Assembly: GCA_030429545.1 (NCBI GenBank)
Contig: JAUIFF010000002.1
Location: 1 to 64,000, forward strand
Reading direction: 5' to 3'
Source of the DNA: Polyangia bacterium
GTDB taxonomy: Bacteria > Myxococcota_A > Polyangia > Nannocystales > Nannocystaceae
DNA: 64,000 nt
In this document: piece after piece, positions 38,164 through 47,395 of the stretch
Position numbering within the stretch: position 1 is the first letter of the stretch
Layout: each line of letters begins with the position of its first letter
Made by a program: the position numbers and the translations under genes
The notes under the pieces: generated by a model
What the model was told of the DNA's origin: nothing
The model's input: only the letters and a program-made list of their open reading frames with translations
The model's database searches: none

Positions 38164-39840
38164 ATGATGCTCGCAAGTACTCGCCAAGTTCGCGCGTTAT
38201 GTCTGGGGTTGGTCGTGCTCCTGTGTTGCGCAGTGACAGCCCTATGTGGGTCGAAAGCTCTGGCAGCAAACATGTCCCACCACGATTTGAGCTCGTTGGC
38301 CTATGCCAGTGACGCCGTGGTCCGGGCGCGGGCCGTCGCCGGCCTGCGCGACGTCGACGAGCAGGAGTTTGTGGTCGTGCACAGTTATCGCGGCAACCTC
38401 AAGCCCGGGCAAAGGTTCAAGGCACGGATGTTTGCCGTCAGTTTTGCCTCGACGTGGGGCGGGCCACCGGTCAAACCGGCCGATGACGTCGTGATGTTTT
38501 TGGAGCACAACGAAAACCACGGCTGGCTCGTGCTCGGCTCTGGGTTGCGGATGTTTGTCGACGACAAGGCCTACCGCTTTGTCCAGCTCAACAATCCCGG
38601 TCCCTACGAGCCGGTGGGGCAGGGGCTCGACCCCTACGATATCTACGACGACCCGCGCGGCAAACAGGTGCTTTCGCGCAAGGAATTTTTGCAGCTGTTG
38701 CCACAGCCGGTCACCCGTGCCAATCAATTTGTAGATGCACTTTCAGCCGCGGATAGCCCGGCCGCCCGCGAGCACCTGTTGACGTTTATGGGCCCGGCAC
38801 TCGGTGACGACAACGACACGCCGGTGACGAAAACCGACAGCTATGGGTTTGAGGATCTGATCGCCATGCGCGTGCTCGAGGAGCTGCACAACCGCGGGGA
38901 CATGCCGCGGTTTTTAGAGGCGCTCAGCCGCCAGCGCGGCGGCGTGATCTATTGGCACCTTCGCCTCAATGTATCTGCACAAAAAATGGTCGAAGCCGCC
39001 GCCGACCACACCCGGCCGTTGCACCACCGACTCGCAGCCCTCACCTACCTCCGCGAAGAAGCGTTTGCCAGCCGAAAAGTCTACCCCGAGTTGATCGCGT
39101 TACTGGCCGACCAAAACCCAGCCATTCGCGCAGCGGCCATCGCAGCTGGGCCCCGCGACAAAAACTTCCCAGCCTGGCGCGATGCCCTGGTGAAGTTTGC
39201 CGCGGTCGAGCAGCACCCGGCCGTCCGCTTTGAGTTGATCGCCGCAGCCAGGTACGGGCGATTTATCAAGCAGCTGCAACTCCCCGAGGACACCCTTGCT
39301 GTGCGTGCACGCCGACGTGGTCGCCGGATCGAGCTCGCCTGGGCCGGCGAGGCGTGGGGTGGCCTGCTGGTTGGGTTGCGGCTCGAGGCCGCCAACGGCT
39401 CGACCACCCAAACTCTGGTGTTTGATATCGAAGATAGGTCGCAGGTGCGCACTTGGCAGTCGATGGGCGTACGCGGTTTGTATGCATACGCATTTTTTGA
39501 CCCGCCCCTGGCCAACACACCCCACGACCTCACCCTAATCGCCGACTTCAACAAAGATCGTCAGCTACGGCTGCCATTGCGCGGACTCGGCAAGGGCCAC
39601 AAGGTGCCGCCAGGGTCATCGCCGAGCAAACCCCCCGAGCTTGAGACCGAGACCGAGCCCGAGCCAGAGGTTGTGCCGGTGCCTGGGTCCGTGGATGCAC
39701 CCGAGCCCGTGGTTGCACCTGCGGGATGTCGCTGTCAGCAGCGGGGGATCGGGGACTGGCCGTGGGTCCCGTTGCTCGGGGTATTTGCAGTTACATGGTT
39801 TTTACGGCCGCGTAGTCGGGGGCGCACGATCGGCTTCTAG
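38164..39840 (+). CDS. Exported HEAT-like protein with MYXO-CTERM-type tail
   Basis: 558 aa. Signal peptide CLGLVVLLCCAVTALCGSKALAA. The middle contains helical HEAT-like repeats (HHRLAALTYLREEAF, NPAIRAAAIAAGPRD). A Pro/Glu-rich linker TETEPEPEVVPVP leads to GCRCQQRG, a hydrophobic helix and an Arg-rich end (RPRSRGR), the tripartite layout of MYXO-CTERM sorting tails, which anchor proteins on the cell surface through processing at the Cys. Three copies of TGYANNTRCA lie in this gene (38730, 38970, 39786). Confidence 0.8.
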   Translation: MMLASTRQVRALCLGLVVLLCCAVTALCGSKALAANMSHHDLSSLAYASDAVVRARAVAGLRDVDEQEFVVVHSYRGNLKPGQRFKARMFAVSFASTWGGPPVKPADDVVMFLEHNENHGWLVLGSGLRMFVDDKAYRFVQLNNPGPYEPVGQGLDPYDIYDDPRGKQVLSRKEFLQLLPQPVTRANQFVDALSAADSPAAREHLLTFMGPALGDDNDTPVTKTDSYGFEDLIAMRVLEELHNRGDMPRFLEALSRQRGGVIYWHLRLNVSAQKMVEAAADHTRPLHHRLAALTYLREEAFASRKVYPELIALLADQNPAIRAAAIAAGPRDKNFPAWRDALVKFAAVEQHPAVRFELIAAARYGRFIKQLQLPEDTLAVRARRRGRRIELAWAGEAWGGLLVGLRLEAANGSTTQTLVFDIEDRSQVRTWQSMGVRGLYAYAFFDPPLANTPHDLTLIADFNKDRQLRLPLRGLGKGHKVPPGSSPSKPPELETETEPEPEVVPVPGSVDAPEPVVAPAGCRCQQRGIGDWPWVPLLGVFAVTWFLRPRSRGRTIGF

Positions 39841-39984
39841 CGGGTCTGACGGACAGGGGTCAGCCAGGGTCGGGTGAGTCATGCTATCCAAGTTGGATTG
39901 ATAGGGGTAATCGCAAATGTGAGTATGAGTGCAACGCTCACCCGAAGCGCGGAGGTCGAGCTAGGGGACATCAAGCGGATGATC

Positions 39985-40227
39985 CTACGACGTGAGGTGA
40001 GCCGCGCAGCCTTCAAGTTCGTCACCACGACTCCAGGACCAGTAATGGATAATCTTCTCGTCCTGTGGGATGGAGACGCCCGTAAAGTCTTGAAGATTGT
40101 TGAGGTAACCCTCCATTGAAGTGAACGTGCGCGCGCAGATGTCCTCGCCTCGGGTCGAGTACACCGCGATGGACTCGCCTTCGTAGACACGCTTGTATTC
40201 ATCAGGATCCTGGCCGCCACAGGCCAA
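39985..40227 (-). pseudogene. Truncated lipoprotein, relative of the metallopeptidase at 19657
   Basis: 80 codons, with a lipobox-like LACGG just upstream in frame, then ICARTFTSMEGYLNNLQDFTGVSIPQDEKIIHYWS. This resembles the first mature segment of the HEVVH lipoprotein (CAGELVWLDEHIAHIEQAL...EIYLF) but stops before the metal-binding motif. No clear signal peptide start is left. Interpreted as a remnant. The rest of 39841-40553 shows nothing else. Confidence 0.45.
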
Positions 40228-40553
40228 CGAGGTCGGCCCCGATACACGCGCCTCCGAGGACTTGGCGCCGCCGAATCGTTATTGTGTTTTTGTCGTGCGA
40301 GCCTCCAGGTTCCCGGGTTTTTTGCGTTCAGCCGCGTCTTACAAAGTGCTTGGAAATACCGCCGCAGGCTCGGACTGCTCAAGTGATGGATGCCTAGGGC
40401 TCGCCCCTGCGACGACTGCGGAAGCTCTCAGCCGTTGTAATTCAAGCTAGTTACAAAAATCCGAAAAATAATTCGAAAACCGTGCAACACGACCGAAATC
40501 TGGCCGATGGGGCGGGCATGGACATTCTAACCATCTTCGCCCACCATCGCCCC

Positions 40554-41660
40554 ATGCCCTCAACCCTTCGCATTTTGGCACTGGCGAGCATCGCTCTCGC
40601 CGGTTGCAAACAGGATGCGCAGGACGATTCCGCGAGCGACTCGAGCAATCCGCCCACGTCAACGGCCGGTCCCGAGACTGAGACCTTTGGCGAAACCGAG
40701 CCTGACCCGTCGACCGGTTCGACTGATCCCGATATGACCGAAACGACAGGCACCGGCTCAACCTCGGGTGACACGACGGACGCGGACACAAGCACCACAG
40801 ACGAAACCACCGACGACACCTCGAGTGAACCGATGTGTAACAACGGGATCGTCGAGGGCGACGAAGAGTGCGACGACATGATGGTCAGCTTCAATGGGCC
40901 GTGCATCCCAGGCTGCCTCCTCAATGTTTGCGGCGACGGCCACATACTCACCGACATCGAATCTTGTGATGAGGGCGAGCAGAACGGAGTCTACGGCTCG
41001 CAGTGCGGTTTCGACTGTACGAAAGAGACTGCCGAATTCTGCGGTGACGAAGTCGTGCAAGAGGAGTACGAAGACTGCGAGCCCGGCGAGCTCCACGATG
41101 ACTTCGAGGTGAAGTGTATCGGCTGTAAATGGGCCGATTTCCGAGTCGTCTTCGTGTCAAGCATGACCTTCGACGGTGCGATGAACACCGAGGGGTTGAG
41201 TAACGACGGGAAGTCAGGCCTCGCCCGTGCGGATCTTCATTGCCAGCAACTTGCGGATACACAGGAATTCTCGGGAACGTTTCGCGCCTGGCTCAGTGAC
41301 AACAATGGCGGAAATGCCTCGAGTGCTGCCGCTCGTATTGGTGGCGCCGAGATGGAGTACCGGATGCCGAATGGTGGCCTGGTTGCTACTTCGTGGGGTT
41401 CTCTGCTCGAAAGCGGGCCTGTGAATGCGATTGAGTACACGGAGGCAGGGGTGCAGATAGACAACCCTCCTGCATTTGTTTGGTCAAACACATCGCCCCT
41501 CGGTTCCTCGCTTGGAGGGGCCGACTGTGCCGGTTGGACGGTAAATTCGAACCTTGAAGGAGGACATCATGGGGTCACGACCGCCGGACCACAGTGGACG
41601 GATCTTCAGAATTACGGGTGCGGTTACAAAATTAGACTTTACTGTTTTCAGGAAGGATAA
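40554..41660 (+). CDS. DUF4215/DUF1554-like lipoprotein (tandem copy 1)
   Basis: 368 aa. Signal ILALASIALAGC, then a Thr/Asp/Glu linker of about 75 residues, about three Cys-rich repeats (EPMCNNGIVEGDEECDD, CGDGHILTDIESCDEG, CGDEVVQEEYEDCEPG) and a C-terminal domain with FRAWLSDNNGG, VWSNTSPLG, CAGWTVNS and IRLYCFQ, which fits the DUF1554 family known from Leptospira and myxobacteria. Probably a surface lectin-like lipoprotein. Followed at 2 bp by a paralogue. Confidence 0.8.
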   Translation: MPSTLRILALASIALAGCKQDAQDDSASDSSNPPTSTAGPETETFGETEPDPSTGSTDPDMTETTGTGSTSGDTTDADTSTTDETTDDTSSEPMCNNGIVEGDEECDDMMVSFNGPCIPGCLLNVCGDGHILTDIESCDEGEQNGVYGSQCGFDCTKETAEFCGDEVVQEEYEDCEPGELHDDFEVKCIGCKWADFRVVFVSSMTFDGAMNTEGLSNDGKSGLARADLHCQQLADTQEFSGTFRAWLSDNNGGNASSAAARIGGAEMEYRMPNGGLVATSWGSLLESGPVNAIEYTEAGVQIDNPPAFVWSNTSPLGSSLGGADCAGWTVNSNLEGGHHGVTTAGPQWTDLQNYGCGYKIRLYCFQEG

Positions 41661-41662
41661 CA

Positions 41663-42841
41663 GTGCATAAGCAAATTTTTGGACTACTCGTTTTCCTCGC
41701 GCTAGCAGCCTGCCACGTTCCGGGCCCGCTTCCCTTCAGTACCGGGCCCGAGCTGCCAAACTGCGGGGACCTCGTGCTCGATCCCGACGAAATGTGCGAC
41801 GACGGCTCGCGCAACAACGACCAGTGGGGCGACTGCACGGAGCAATGCACCATCCCCTACTGCGGCGACGGACTAGTCCACGAGCCAACAGAGCAATGTG
41901 ACCCGGGCACAGGCAACGGCATTTGTTTGGAAGACTGTACGCTTCCGGCATCCTGCGGCGACGGCATCCTCCACGAAATCGAAACCTGCGACCTAGGCCC
42001 GGACAACTCCGACATCGAGTACGGGCTACCGGGCGGCTGCTCGCTTTTGTGCAAACCGATTCCCTATTGCGGAGATGGAACCATCGACGAGGGCCACGAA
42101 GGCTGTGATGACGGCAATGACATCGACAACGATGCATGTACAAATTCTTGCCAAGAGAATGTCTGCGGAGACGGCATCATTTTTACGGGGTACGAAGACT
42201 GCGACGATGCGAATACACTAAATACTGACGCGTGCCTCAACGACTGCTCATTCGCAAGCTGCGGAGACGGCTTTGTCCACCAGGGCGAGGAGGAGTGCGA
42301 CGGGCAAGAGGACTGCGGGCCGGACTGCATCACCGATCGCTATGTATTTGTGACCAAAGAAGTTTTCCGCGGAGACTTTGACGAAGGCCTTGGTGACACA
42401 GGAATCGAACGTGCCAACTGGCTTTGCAAAATTCACGCAGAGGCAGGACACCTCCACCTCGGCAAGGATTTTCGTGCGTGGATCAGTGATGATACATCTT
42501 CGCCCGCAAGTTCTTTCGTTAAGAGCCAGGGACGCTACATTATGGCTGATGGGACGGTTTTTGCTCAGTCGTGGGACGCGTTGACCGAGCTTCAACTCGA
42601 CAACCCGCTGTTTATGACTGAATATGGAGAGGAGCCGTCACCTGGGGGCTCTTGGACCAACACACTCCCTGATGGAACTTCCGCGTCGGAAAATACTTGC
42701 TTGGGTTGGTCTTCGAGCCACTTTGAGGATTTGGGGCGAGCAGGGTTGCTAAACATGCTCGATATTCAATGGACCGATGGTCAAGACTTCAATCCAACTT
42801 CGTGTGCTGGGGACAACCACCTCTACTGCTTCGAGCAATGA
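41663..42841 (+). CDS. DUF4215/DUF1554-like lipoprotein (tandem copy 2)
   Basis: 392 aa, GTG start with ribosome site GGAAGGA. Lipobox FLALAACH. There is no long acidic linker, but about six Cys-rich repeats (PNCGDLVLDPDEMCDDG and similar), then the same C-terminal domain as its upstream neighbour: FRAWISDDTSSPASSF, SWTNTLPDG, CLGWSSS, NHLYCFEQ. Copy 1 has a long linker and few repeats, copy 2 the opposite, while the C-terminal domain is kept. Confidence 0.8.
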   Translation: MHKQIFGLLVFLALAACHVPGPLPFSTGPELPNCGDLVLDPDEMCDDGSRNNDQWGDCTEQCTIPYCGDGLVHEPTEQCDPGTGNGICLEDCTLPASCGDGILHEIETCDLGPDNSDIEYGLPGGCSLLCKPIPYCGDGTIDEGHEGCDDGNDIDNDACTNSCQENVCGDGIIFTGYEDCDDANTLNTDACLNDCSFASCGDGFVHQGEEECDGQEDCGPDCITDRYVFVTKEVFRGDFDEGLGDTGIERANWLCKIHAEAGHLHLGKDFRAWISDDTSSPASSFVKSQGRYIMADGTVFAQSWDALTELQLDNPLFMTEYGEEPSPGGSWTNTLPDGTSASENTCLGWSSSHFEDLGRAGLLNMLDIQWTDGQDFNPTSCAGDNHLYCFEQ

Positions 42842-42954
42842 CGAGGCACAAACACGGTGTCTTTAATCGCGTGATCGTAGCGACGGCGATTGCGACGCCC
42901 TAGGGCCTTGACGTTTGAGCCGGAGGTGCTCCCCTCCTCGCCGGTTGACTCGCC

Positions 42955-43317
42955 GTGATGGCGGAACCAGAACACGCTCGTCTCTCGGATGAAAGCGTGA
43001 TTCACTGTCGGAGCGATCGAATTGGGCTATCATCTTCACCCGTGCTCGACCTTTCCAAAATCGAAGATGTCATCGCCCATGACACCTGGACCTCTACGGG
43101 AGATAGCGGCGAAACCATGACGCACGAGATTGTGATCGGTCGACCATTTTGCCCGCCTGATCATCCCAATCGTGATTGGGTATGCCTGATTTCCATTGAG
43201 AATTTCACACCGCGCATTACCCCGATTTATGGCGTTGGTCCGGTAGATGCTCTCATGAACGCGATGGCGTTAGTACGAGCTTTCTTCGCTAAGATCAATA
43301 GTGGCCAACATACGTGA
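42955..43317 (+). CDS. Hypothetical small protein, DUF6968-like
   Basis: Up to 120 aa. The conserved-looking part is THEIVIGRPFCPPDHPNRDWVCLISIENFTPRITPIYGVGPVDALMNAMALVRAFF, which resembles DUF6968 proteins (strand with G-x-P, then Y-G-x-x-x-x-x-A-L helix). The start is uncertain; a GTG at 43042 would give a shorter protein. Single, weakly supported gene. Confidence 0.5.
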   Translation: MMAEPEHARLSDESVIHCRSDRIGLSSSPVLDLSKIEDVIAHDTWTSTGDSGETMTHEIVIGRPFCPPDHPNRDWVCLISIENFTPRITPIYGVGPVDALMNAMALVRAFFAKINSGQHT

Positions 43318-43752
43318 CCGCGCGTTGGTACCACGAGTAGGGGTCACCCCAAACGAACCGGGTCGCTGACCTTCTTCATTTCAGTGAGCTCAAGCTGCGA
43401 CCGGCTCAAGCCGAGCGTACGTGGGAGCGGTGCCTGGCGAACATCACCCGTCCGCGTGGCGGTGTCGAAGGATTACGAGATGCCGCTCGCACTCCATCTT
43501 GAGCTCTAACTTGGCCTGCTCGACCATCGAGCGAAGTCGGAGTGCTAGCAACCCAGCCTCCTGCTCGGCGACGATCCGCGGAGCCGCGCTCGGGACTCCC
43601 TGGGGCCGGTTGGGTGTATTCCCGAGTCGCGCGTCGGCGCGAGGCTGTAGGTGCCGCCGGGGTCGAAGACCCTGTGTGCGATTCGACCGGCGGCGACCTG
43701 TCCATCCGGCACCAGAAAATGTAGATACATGAATAAGCCGAAGCCCGGGCCG
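43318..43752. other. Intergenic region, no intact gene
   Basis: 435 bp. On the minus strand short frames such as IVAEQEAGLLALRLRSMVEQ (ending near 43459) suggest an eroded coding sequence, but no full gene or family is recognisable. The dispersed palindrome TGTAGATACA sits at 43720-43729. Confidence 0.4.
43720..43729. repeat. Dispersed TGYANNTRCA palindrome (intergenic copy)
   Basis: TGTAGATACA, 24 bp downstream of the AraC-family stop, embedded in AAAATG...TGAATAA. One of three exact intergenic copies. Confidence 0.7.
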
Positions 43753-44796
43753 CTAGCCATTGCCCCGGCGAAACTGGGCGGGCGAATGACCTGTCCAGCG
43801 CTCGAACGCCCGGCGAAATGAGCGTTCGCTGGCGTAGCCGAGTAGCTGGGCAATCTCGTCGATACTGAATTTTGGGTCGCGCAGCAGTTGCTCGGCGTTG
43901 GCCCGGCGCGCCTCGTCGAGTAGGGTTTGCACGGTGGTCTGGTGTGATTTGGTGAGCCGATGCAGGCTGCGCTCACTCATGCCTAGGCGTTTGGCCAGCG
44001 AAGCGGCGCTGTACTGTTGGCGTTTGGCGTCCTCGGCAATGGCCTCGCGCACGCGGGTGAGCTCGCGGCTTTGTTGTTGCGTCTGCAACGTTTTGAGGGC
44101 CTGGTCGAGGTGGGCAAACACGTACTCGAGCAGCTCGGGTTGGCTCGGGCGAATTGGGCGGTCGAGCCAATCCTGGTGGATGACAAGCGCGTTGGCGGGT
44201 TGCCCAAACACGACCGGCGCCTCAAAAAACGTTTCGTAGGCAGCCTGGGGCCCGTGGGGTTGGTGGCTAAACTCAACCCGGACAATCGAACCCTCGACTT
44301 CGAGGTGCTCGCGGACAATCCGGTATGAGACCGCCAGCCCCATTTCTGCCGCGAATCCGTCGTCGAGCAGGTCCATCGGATGATGCATCGTCACCAACAT
44401 TTCTGGCGGACGCTCGATCATGTGGATCTCGAGGTTGGCCGACAACAGTCCCTGGTACCGTGAAAAACACAACAGTGTGGTGCGGATGTCCGAGGCAAAT
44501 CGAATCGCGTTGCCGATTGGCCCAAACATGTCGTGCACCGGGGCGATCCGTGCCATCTCCAAGCCGACAACTTCGTCGGGGAAGGTGGTGGCCAACAATC
44601 GCCACAGCCGGGGCATGCGTTGTTCGGGAATCCGGCGGCCTGGCTCGATCAGATCGGCGGCCTCGATCCCGGTTTCGGCGATGATGGTGTCGAGGGAAAT
44701 CCCGCGGGCAACGGCATAGGCCACCACGCCGGAGAACACGCTGGCAAGCATCCGCGATTGCTCGTTGGCGGTATCTGTCCGGTCTTTGGCAGTCAC
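43753..44796 (-). CDS. AraC-family regulator (Arabinose_bd type)
   Basis: 347 aa from GTG 44796. The N-terminal half fits the PF12625 ligand domain (ISLDTIIAETGIEAADLIEPGRRIPEQRMPRLWRLLA, ATTFPDEVVGLEMA). The C-terminal double helix-turn-helix has YSAASLAKRLGMSERSLHRL and FSIDEIAQLLGYASERSFRRAFERWTGHSPAQFRR. OruR/ArgR-like regulators of this type usually control amino acid or lipid genes next door. Divergent from the GNAT-like and amidinotransferase genes. Alternative starts at 44931 or 44751. Confidence 0.88.
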   Translation of the reverse strand: MTAKDRTDTANEQSRMLASVFSGVVAYAVARGISLDTIIAETGIEAADLIEPGRRIPEQRMPRLWRLLATTFPDEVVGLEMARIAPVHDMFGPIGNAIRFASDIRTTLLCFSRYQGLLSANLEIHMIERPPEMLVTMHHPMDLLDDGFAAEMGLAVSYRIVREHLEVEGSIVRVEFSHQPHGPQAAYETFFEAPVVFGQPANALVIHQDWLDRPIRPSQPELLEYVFAHLDQALKTLQTQQQSRELTRVREAIAEDAKRQQYSAASLAKRLGMSERSLHRLTKSHQTTVQTLLDEARRANAEQLLRDPKFSIDEIAQLLGYASERSFRRAFERWTGHSPAQFRRGNG

Positions 44797-44920
44797 TGTC
44801 CTGGCTCGCTTTGGCTGCAATCGCAATCCTGTTGCCGTGCCTAGCCATCGTACAACCTTTCGAGCGGCGTCCGGTTTTGGGACAGACAAACTACGCAAAC
44901 GTAGGCGTTGCGCCACCGCG

Positions 44921-45652
44921 ATGGTCCACAAATGTGCAAAGCTCCTGCGTGTGGATGAGCTTTCGCCCCGCCAGCGGGCTGAGCTCGGACCTGTCCTTTA
45001 CCGCATCTTTTGTGTGTCGTACGGGGCCCTCGACCAACAGACGGTCACCGACGAAATCATCTTTCGCCCGGGTGGCAACCTCTACATCTTTACCGATGCC
45101 GCCGGGCAAGTGGTGGGGTTTTCGACCTCCTACTACGACCGCTTCGCATTTGCCGGCCAGACCCACGCGGTGTGGAACGGTGGGGCCTACTTTGTGCGCG
45201 GTGTTCGAGGTGGGCATCGGATGCTGGCGAGCAGCCTGCTTGGGCCCCTGAAGTACAAACTACGACATCCGACCCACCGCGTGTCGATGGTGGTCGAGGC
45301 CCTACATCCCTCGACCTTTCGCCTGGCTTCGCGGGTGTTTCCGGCCTGTTACCCGAGCCGCACCCGCGAGACCCCAGCCGCGGTCACGCGCCTCGTCAAA
45401 TATGTGCTGCGCCGCCGCGGCTTGAAACAGTCTGGCCAGCACCCGTTTGTCGTGCGCTACCCCGACCCGGCTAGCCACCGTGAACCCGAGCGGCTGACGT
45501 ACTCAAAAACCCTGCGCGACGACCCGGATGTCGCCCACTACCTCGCGCTCAATCCCAACCTCATGGGCGGGGACATCCTATGTCTGTACGCCCCCTATAC
45601 CCTCGCCAATATCGTGCGTGCCGTGGCGCGTGCGGTGGTTGGTGCCCGTTAA
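44921..45652 (+). CDS. GNAT-like acyltransferase
   Basis: 243 aa from ATG 44921. FRPGGNLYIFTDAAGQVVGFSTSYYDRF fits the central GNAT strands, and YFVRGVRGGHRMLASSLLGPLKYKL the R/Q-x-x-G-x-G/A-type acyl-CoA loop in degenerate form (VRGGHRM). The C-terminus has FPACYPSRTRETPAA. Assignment rests on the fold pattern, not on strict motifs. It lies 27 bp before the amidinotransferase and is likely co-transcribed. Confidence 0.5.
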   Translation: MVHKCAKLLRVDELSPRQRAELGPVLYRIFCVSYGALDQQTVTDEIIFRPGGNLYIFTDAAGQVVGFSTSYYDRFAFAGQTHAVWNGGAYFVRGVRGGHRMLASSLLGPLKYKLRHPTHRVSMVVEALHPSTFRLASRVFPACYPSRTRETPAAVTRLVKYVLRRRGLKQSGQHPFVVRYPDPASHREPERLTYSKTLRDDPDVAHYLALNPNLMGGDILCLYAPYTLANIVRAVARAVVGAR

Positions 45653-45679
45653 GCCATTCACGAATCGTAGGAAAAAACA

Positions 45680-46759
45680 ATGCATGCACAACCACAACTC
45701 GTTCCCGCAACTGCCACCACCTGCCCGGTTCATGTCCACAACGAATGGGACCCACTCGAGGAGATGATCGTGGGGATCCCCGACTATGCCCAGGTGCCGT
45801 CGCCCGGGCCTGACCTGTTTGCCCTCGAGTACCATGAGCATCACCAAAGCCCCGCGGATATCCCCTCGGGCCCCTACGAACAACGGGTGATCGAGGAGAC
45901 CCGCGAAGACCTCGAAGTGCTGGTCGCCACCCTGCGCTCGCTCGGGGTCAAGGTCCGCCGCCCACAGGCGGTCGATTGCAGCCGGTTTTTTGGCACCCCG
46001 GACTGGCAGTCCAATGGCGAGTACAACTATTGCCCGCGGGATGTGCTGCTACCCGTTGGTCATACAATTATCGAAACACCCATGCCCCTGCGTTCGCGCT
46101 ACTGCGAGTCGTTGGCCTATAAAGAACTGCTGCTCGAGTATTTCGAGGGCGGGGCCAACTGGGTTTCTGCCCCCAAACCGCGGCTCGCCGACGATACCTG
46201 GCATCTCCCGGGGCAGGGGCCGGCGCTTGCCAATATCGAGCCACTGTTTGATGCCGCCAATGTCGTGCGTGCAGGTAAGGACATCATCTACTTGGTTTCG
46301 TGTAGTGGCAACCGCAAGGGTGGCCAGTGGTTGCAACGCGTGCTCGGCCCGGAGTATCGCGTCCACTTCTTGGAGGGGATTTACGACGGCACCCACATCG
46401 ACACAACGGTGACCCTGCTGGGCCCCGGCAAGGTGATGCTCAATCCGAGCCGGGTCAAACGCGAAAGCCTGCCGCTTGCGTTTCGCAACTGGGAGGTTAT
46501 TTGGGCGCCCGAAATGATCGACACCGGGACCACCTGGCCCTACGCGCGAGCATCGATTTGGTCGGGGATGAACTTTTTTATGGTCAACCCCAAGCTTGCG
46601 ATCGTCAACGAGTCCCAGGTGCCGCTGCGCGGTCGCTTGGCCCGTCATGGGATTGAGACAATCGGGGTGCCGTTGCGCCACTGTCGGACCCTGAGCGGCA
46701 ATCTCCACTGTGTCACCCTCGATGTGCGCCGCCGGGGAACGCTCGAATCCTACACGTAA
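45680..46759 (+). CDS. Amidinotransferase (glycine/inosamine amidinotransferase family)
   Basis: 359 aa, ribosome site TAGGA. Typical features: NEWDPLEEMIVGIPD (start), NYCPRDVLLPVGHTIIETPMPLRSR (substrate Asp loop), EGIYDGTHIDTTVTLLGPGKVMLNPSR (active-site Asp/His) and the nucleophile in LSGNLHCVTLD (Cys about 343). The family moves an amidino group from arginine to an amine: glycine in creatine synthesis, inosamines in streptomycin, or SxtG/CyrA in cyanotoxins. The acceptor here is unknown; the adjacent GNAT-like gene suggests a small natural-product or osmolyte pathway. Confidence 0.92.
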   Translation: MHAQPQLVPATATTCPVHVHNEWDPLEEMIVGIPDYAQVPSPGPDLFALEYHEHHQSPADIPSGPYEQRVIEETREDLEVLVATLRSLGVKVRRPQAVDCSRFFGTPDWQSNGEYNYCPRDVLLPVGHTIIETPMPLRSRYCESLAYKELLLEYFEGGANWVSAPKPRLADDTWHLPGQGPALANIEPLFDAANVVRAGKDIIYLVSCSGNRKGGQWLQRVLGPEYRVHFLEGIYDGTHIDTTVTLLGPGKVMLNPSRVKRESLPLAFRNWEVIWAPEMIDTGTTWPYARASIWSGMNFFMVNPKLAIVNESQVPLRGRLARHGIETIGVPLRHCRTLSGNLHCVTLDVRRRGTLESYT

Positions 46760-46817
46760 CCTAAAGGTAGTCCCAAAGGTAGTTGTACAGGCATGGAGCC
46801 TGCCTCCTGGTCGGGTG

Positions 46818-47291
46818 TTATTGGCCGCTGTCGTTTCCCTCGACAAAGTGGTCGATCACCACCCGACAATCGGCTTCGCAGCCCTCGACCGCAAACAAAA
46901 CGGTTTGGTCGGCGACGGTATCGATGTGCAGCGAAGCCCCGGCGACGCCACCGGTAGACGGCGATGCGTCACAGCTGTTGAGGCGGTAGATCTTGCGGGC
47001 GAGATGGGTTTCGGGGGGCGGCATGTCGGCTTCGAGGGTGAGGGTGATCGCGACCTCGCCGTCGCTTGCCGGTGTCCATGCATAAACAAGTTCTTCGTAG
47101 GCGCCCTGGGTTCCCACGGTTACGCTCGGTGAGATATCATCGCCTTGCATCCGGGTGTCGATCGTGTCGATCGTCAGCGGCAACGGACCCTCGACGGCTT
47201 GGTCGACACAGGCGAGCGCGTCGGTGCGGGTGTCGGCGGCCTCGCTACAACCGGCGAGCAGCAACAGGAACAACCATGGGTGGCGGGACAT
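46818..47291 (-). CDS. Hypothetical lipoprotein
   Basis: 157 aa from ATG 47291. Signal MSRHPWLFLLLLAGC with lipidated Cys at 15. The mature part seems to be a beta-sandwich (AYEELVYAWTPASDGEVAITLTL, HIDTVADQTVLFAVEGCEADC), similar to PPC-type secreted domains. Function unknown. Confidence 0.65.
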   Translation of the reverse strand: MSRHPWLFLLLLAGCSEAADTRTDALACVDQAVEGPLPLTIDTIDTRMQGDDISPSVTVGTQGAYEELVYAWTPASDGEVAITLTLEADMPPPETHLARKIYRLNSCDASPSTGGVAGASLHIDTVADQTVLFAVEGCEADCRVVIDHFVEGNDSGQ

Positions 47292-47377
47292 TGTCTGGGA
47301 TTTCACCACGGTTGATGCCTCGGGTGCGACACCGTTATGACCGGGAACGAGCGATTGCGGTGGCGCGCACATGAAAA

Positions 47378-47387
47378 TGTAGGTGCA
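47378..47387. repeat. Dispersed TGYANNTRCA palindrome (intergenic copy)
   Basis: TGTAGGTGCA, just downstream of the histidine kinase stop, in a context (GAAAATGTAGGTGCATGG) strikingly like that of the copy at 43720 (GAAAATGTAGATACATGA). Confidence 0.7.
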
Positions 47388-47395
47388 TGGGTTTG

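Noticed and set aside
43459..43750. IS91-type transposase remnant (HFLVPDGQV)
   Set aside because: Only a seven-residue likeness. Neighbouring sequence shows no transposase signature or element ends.
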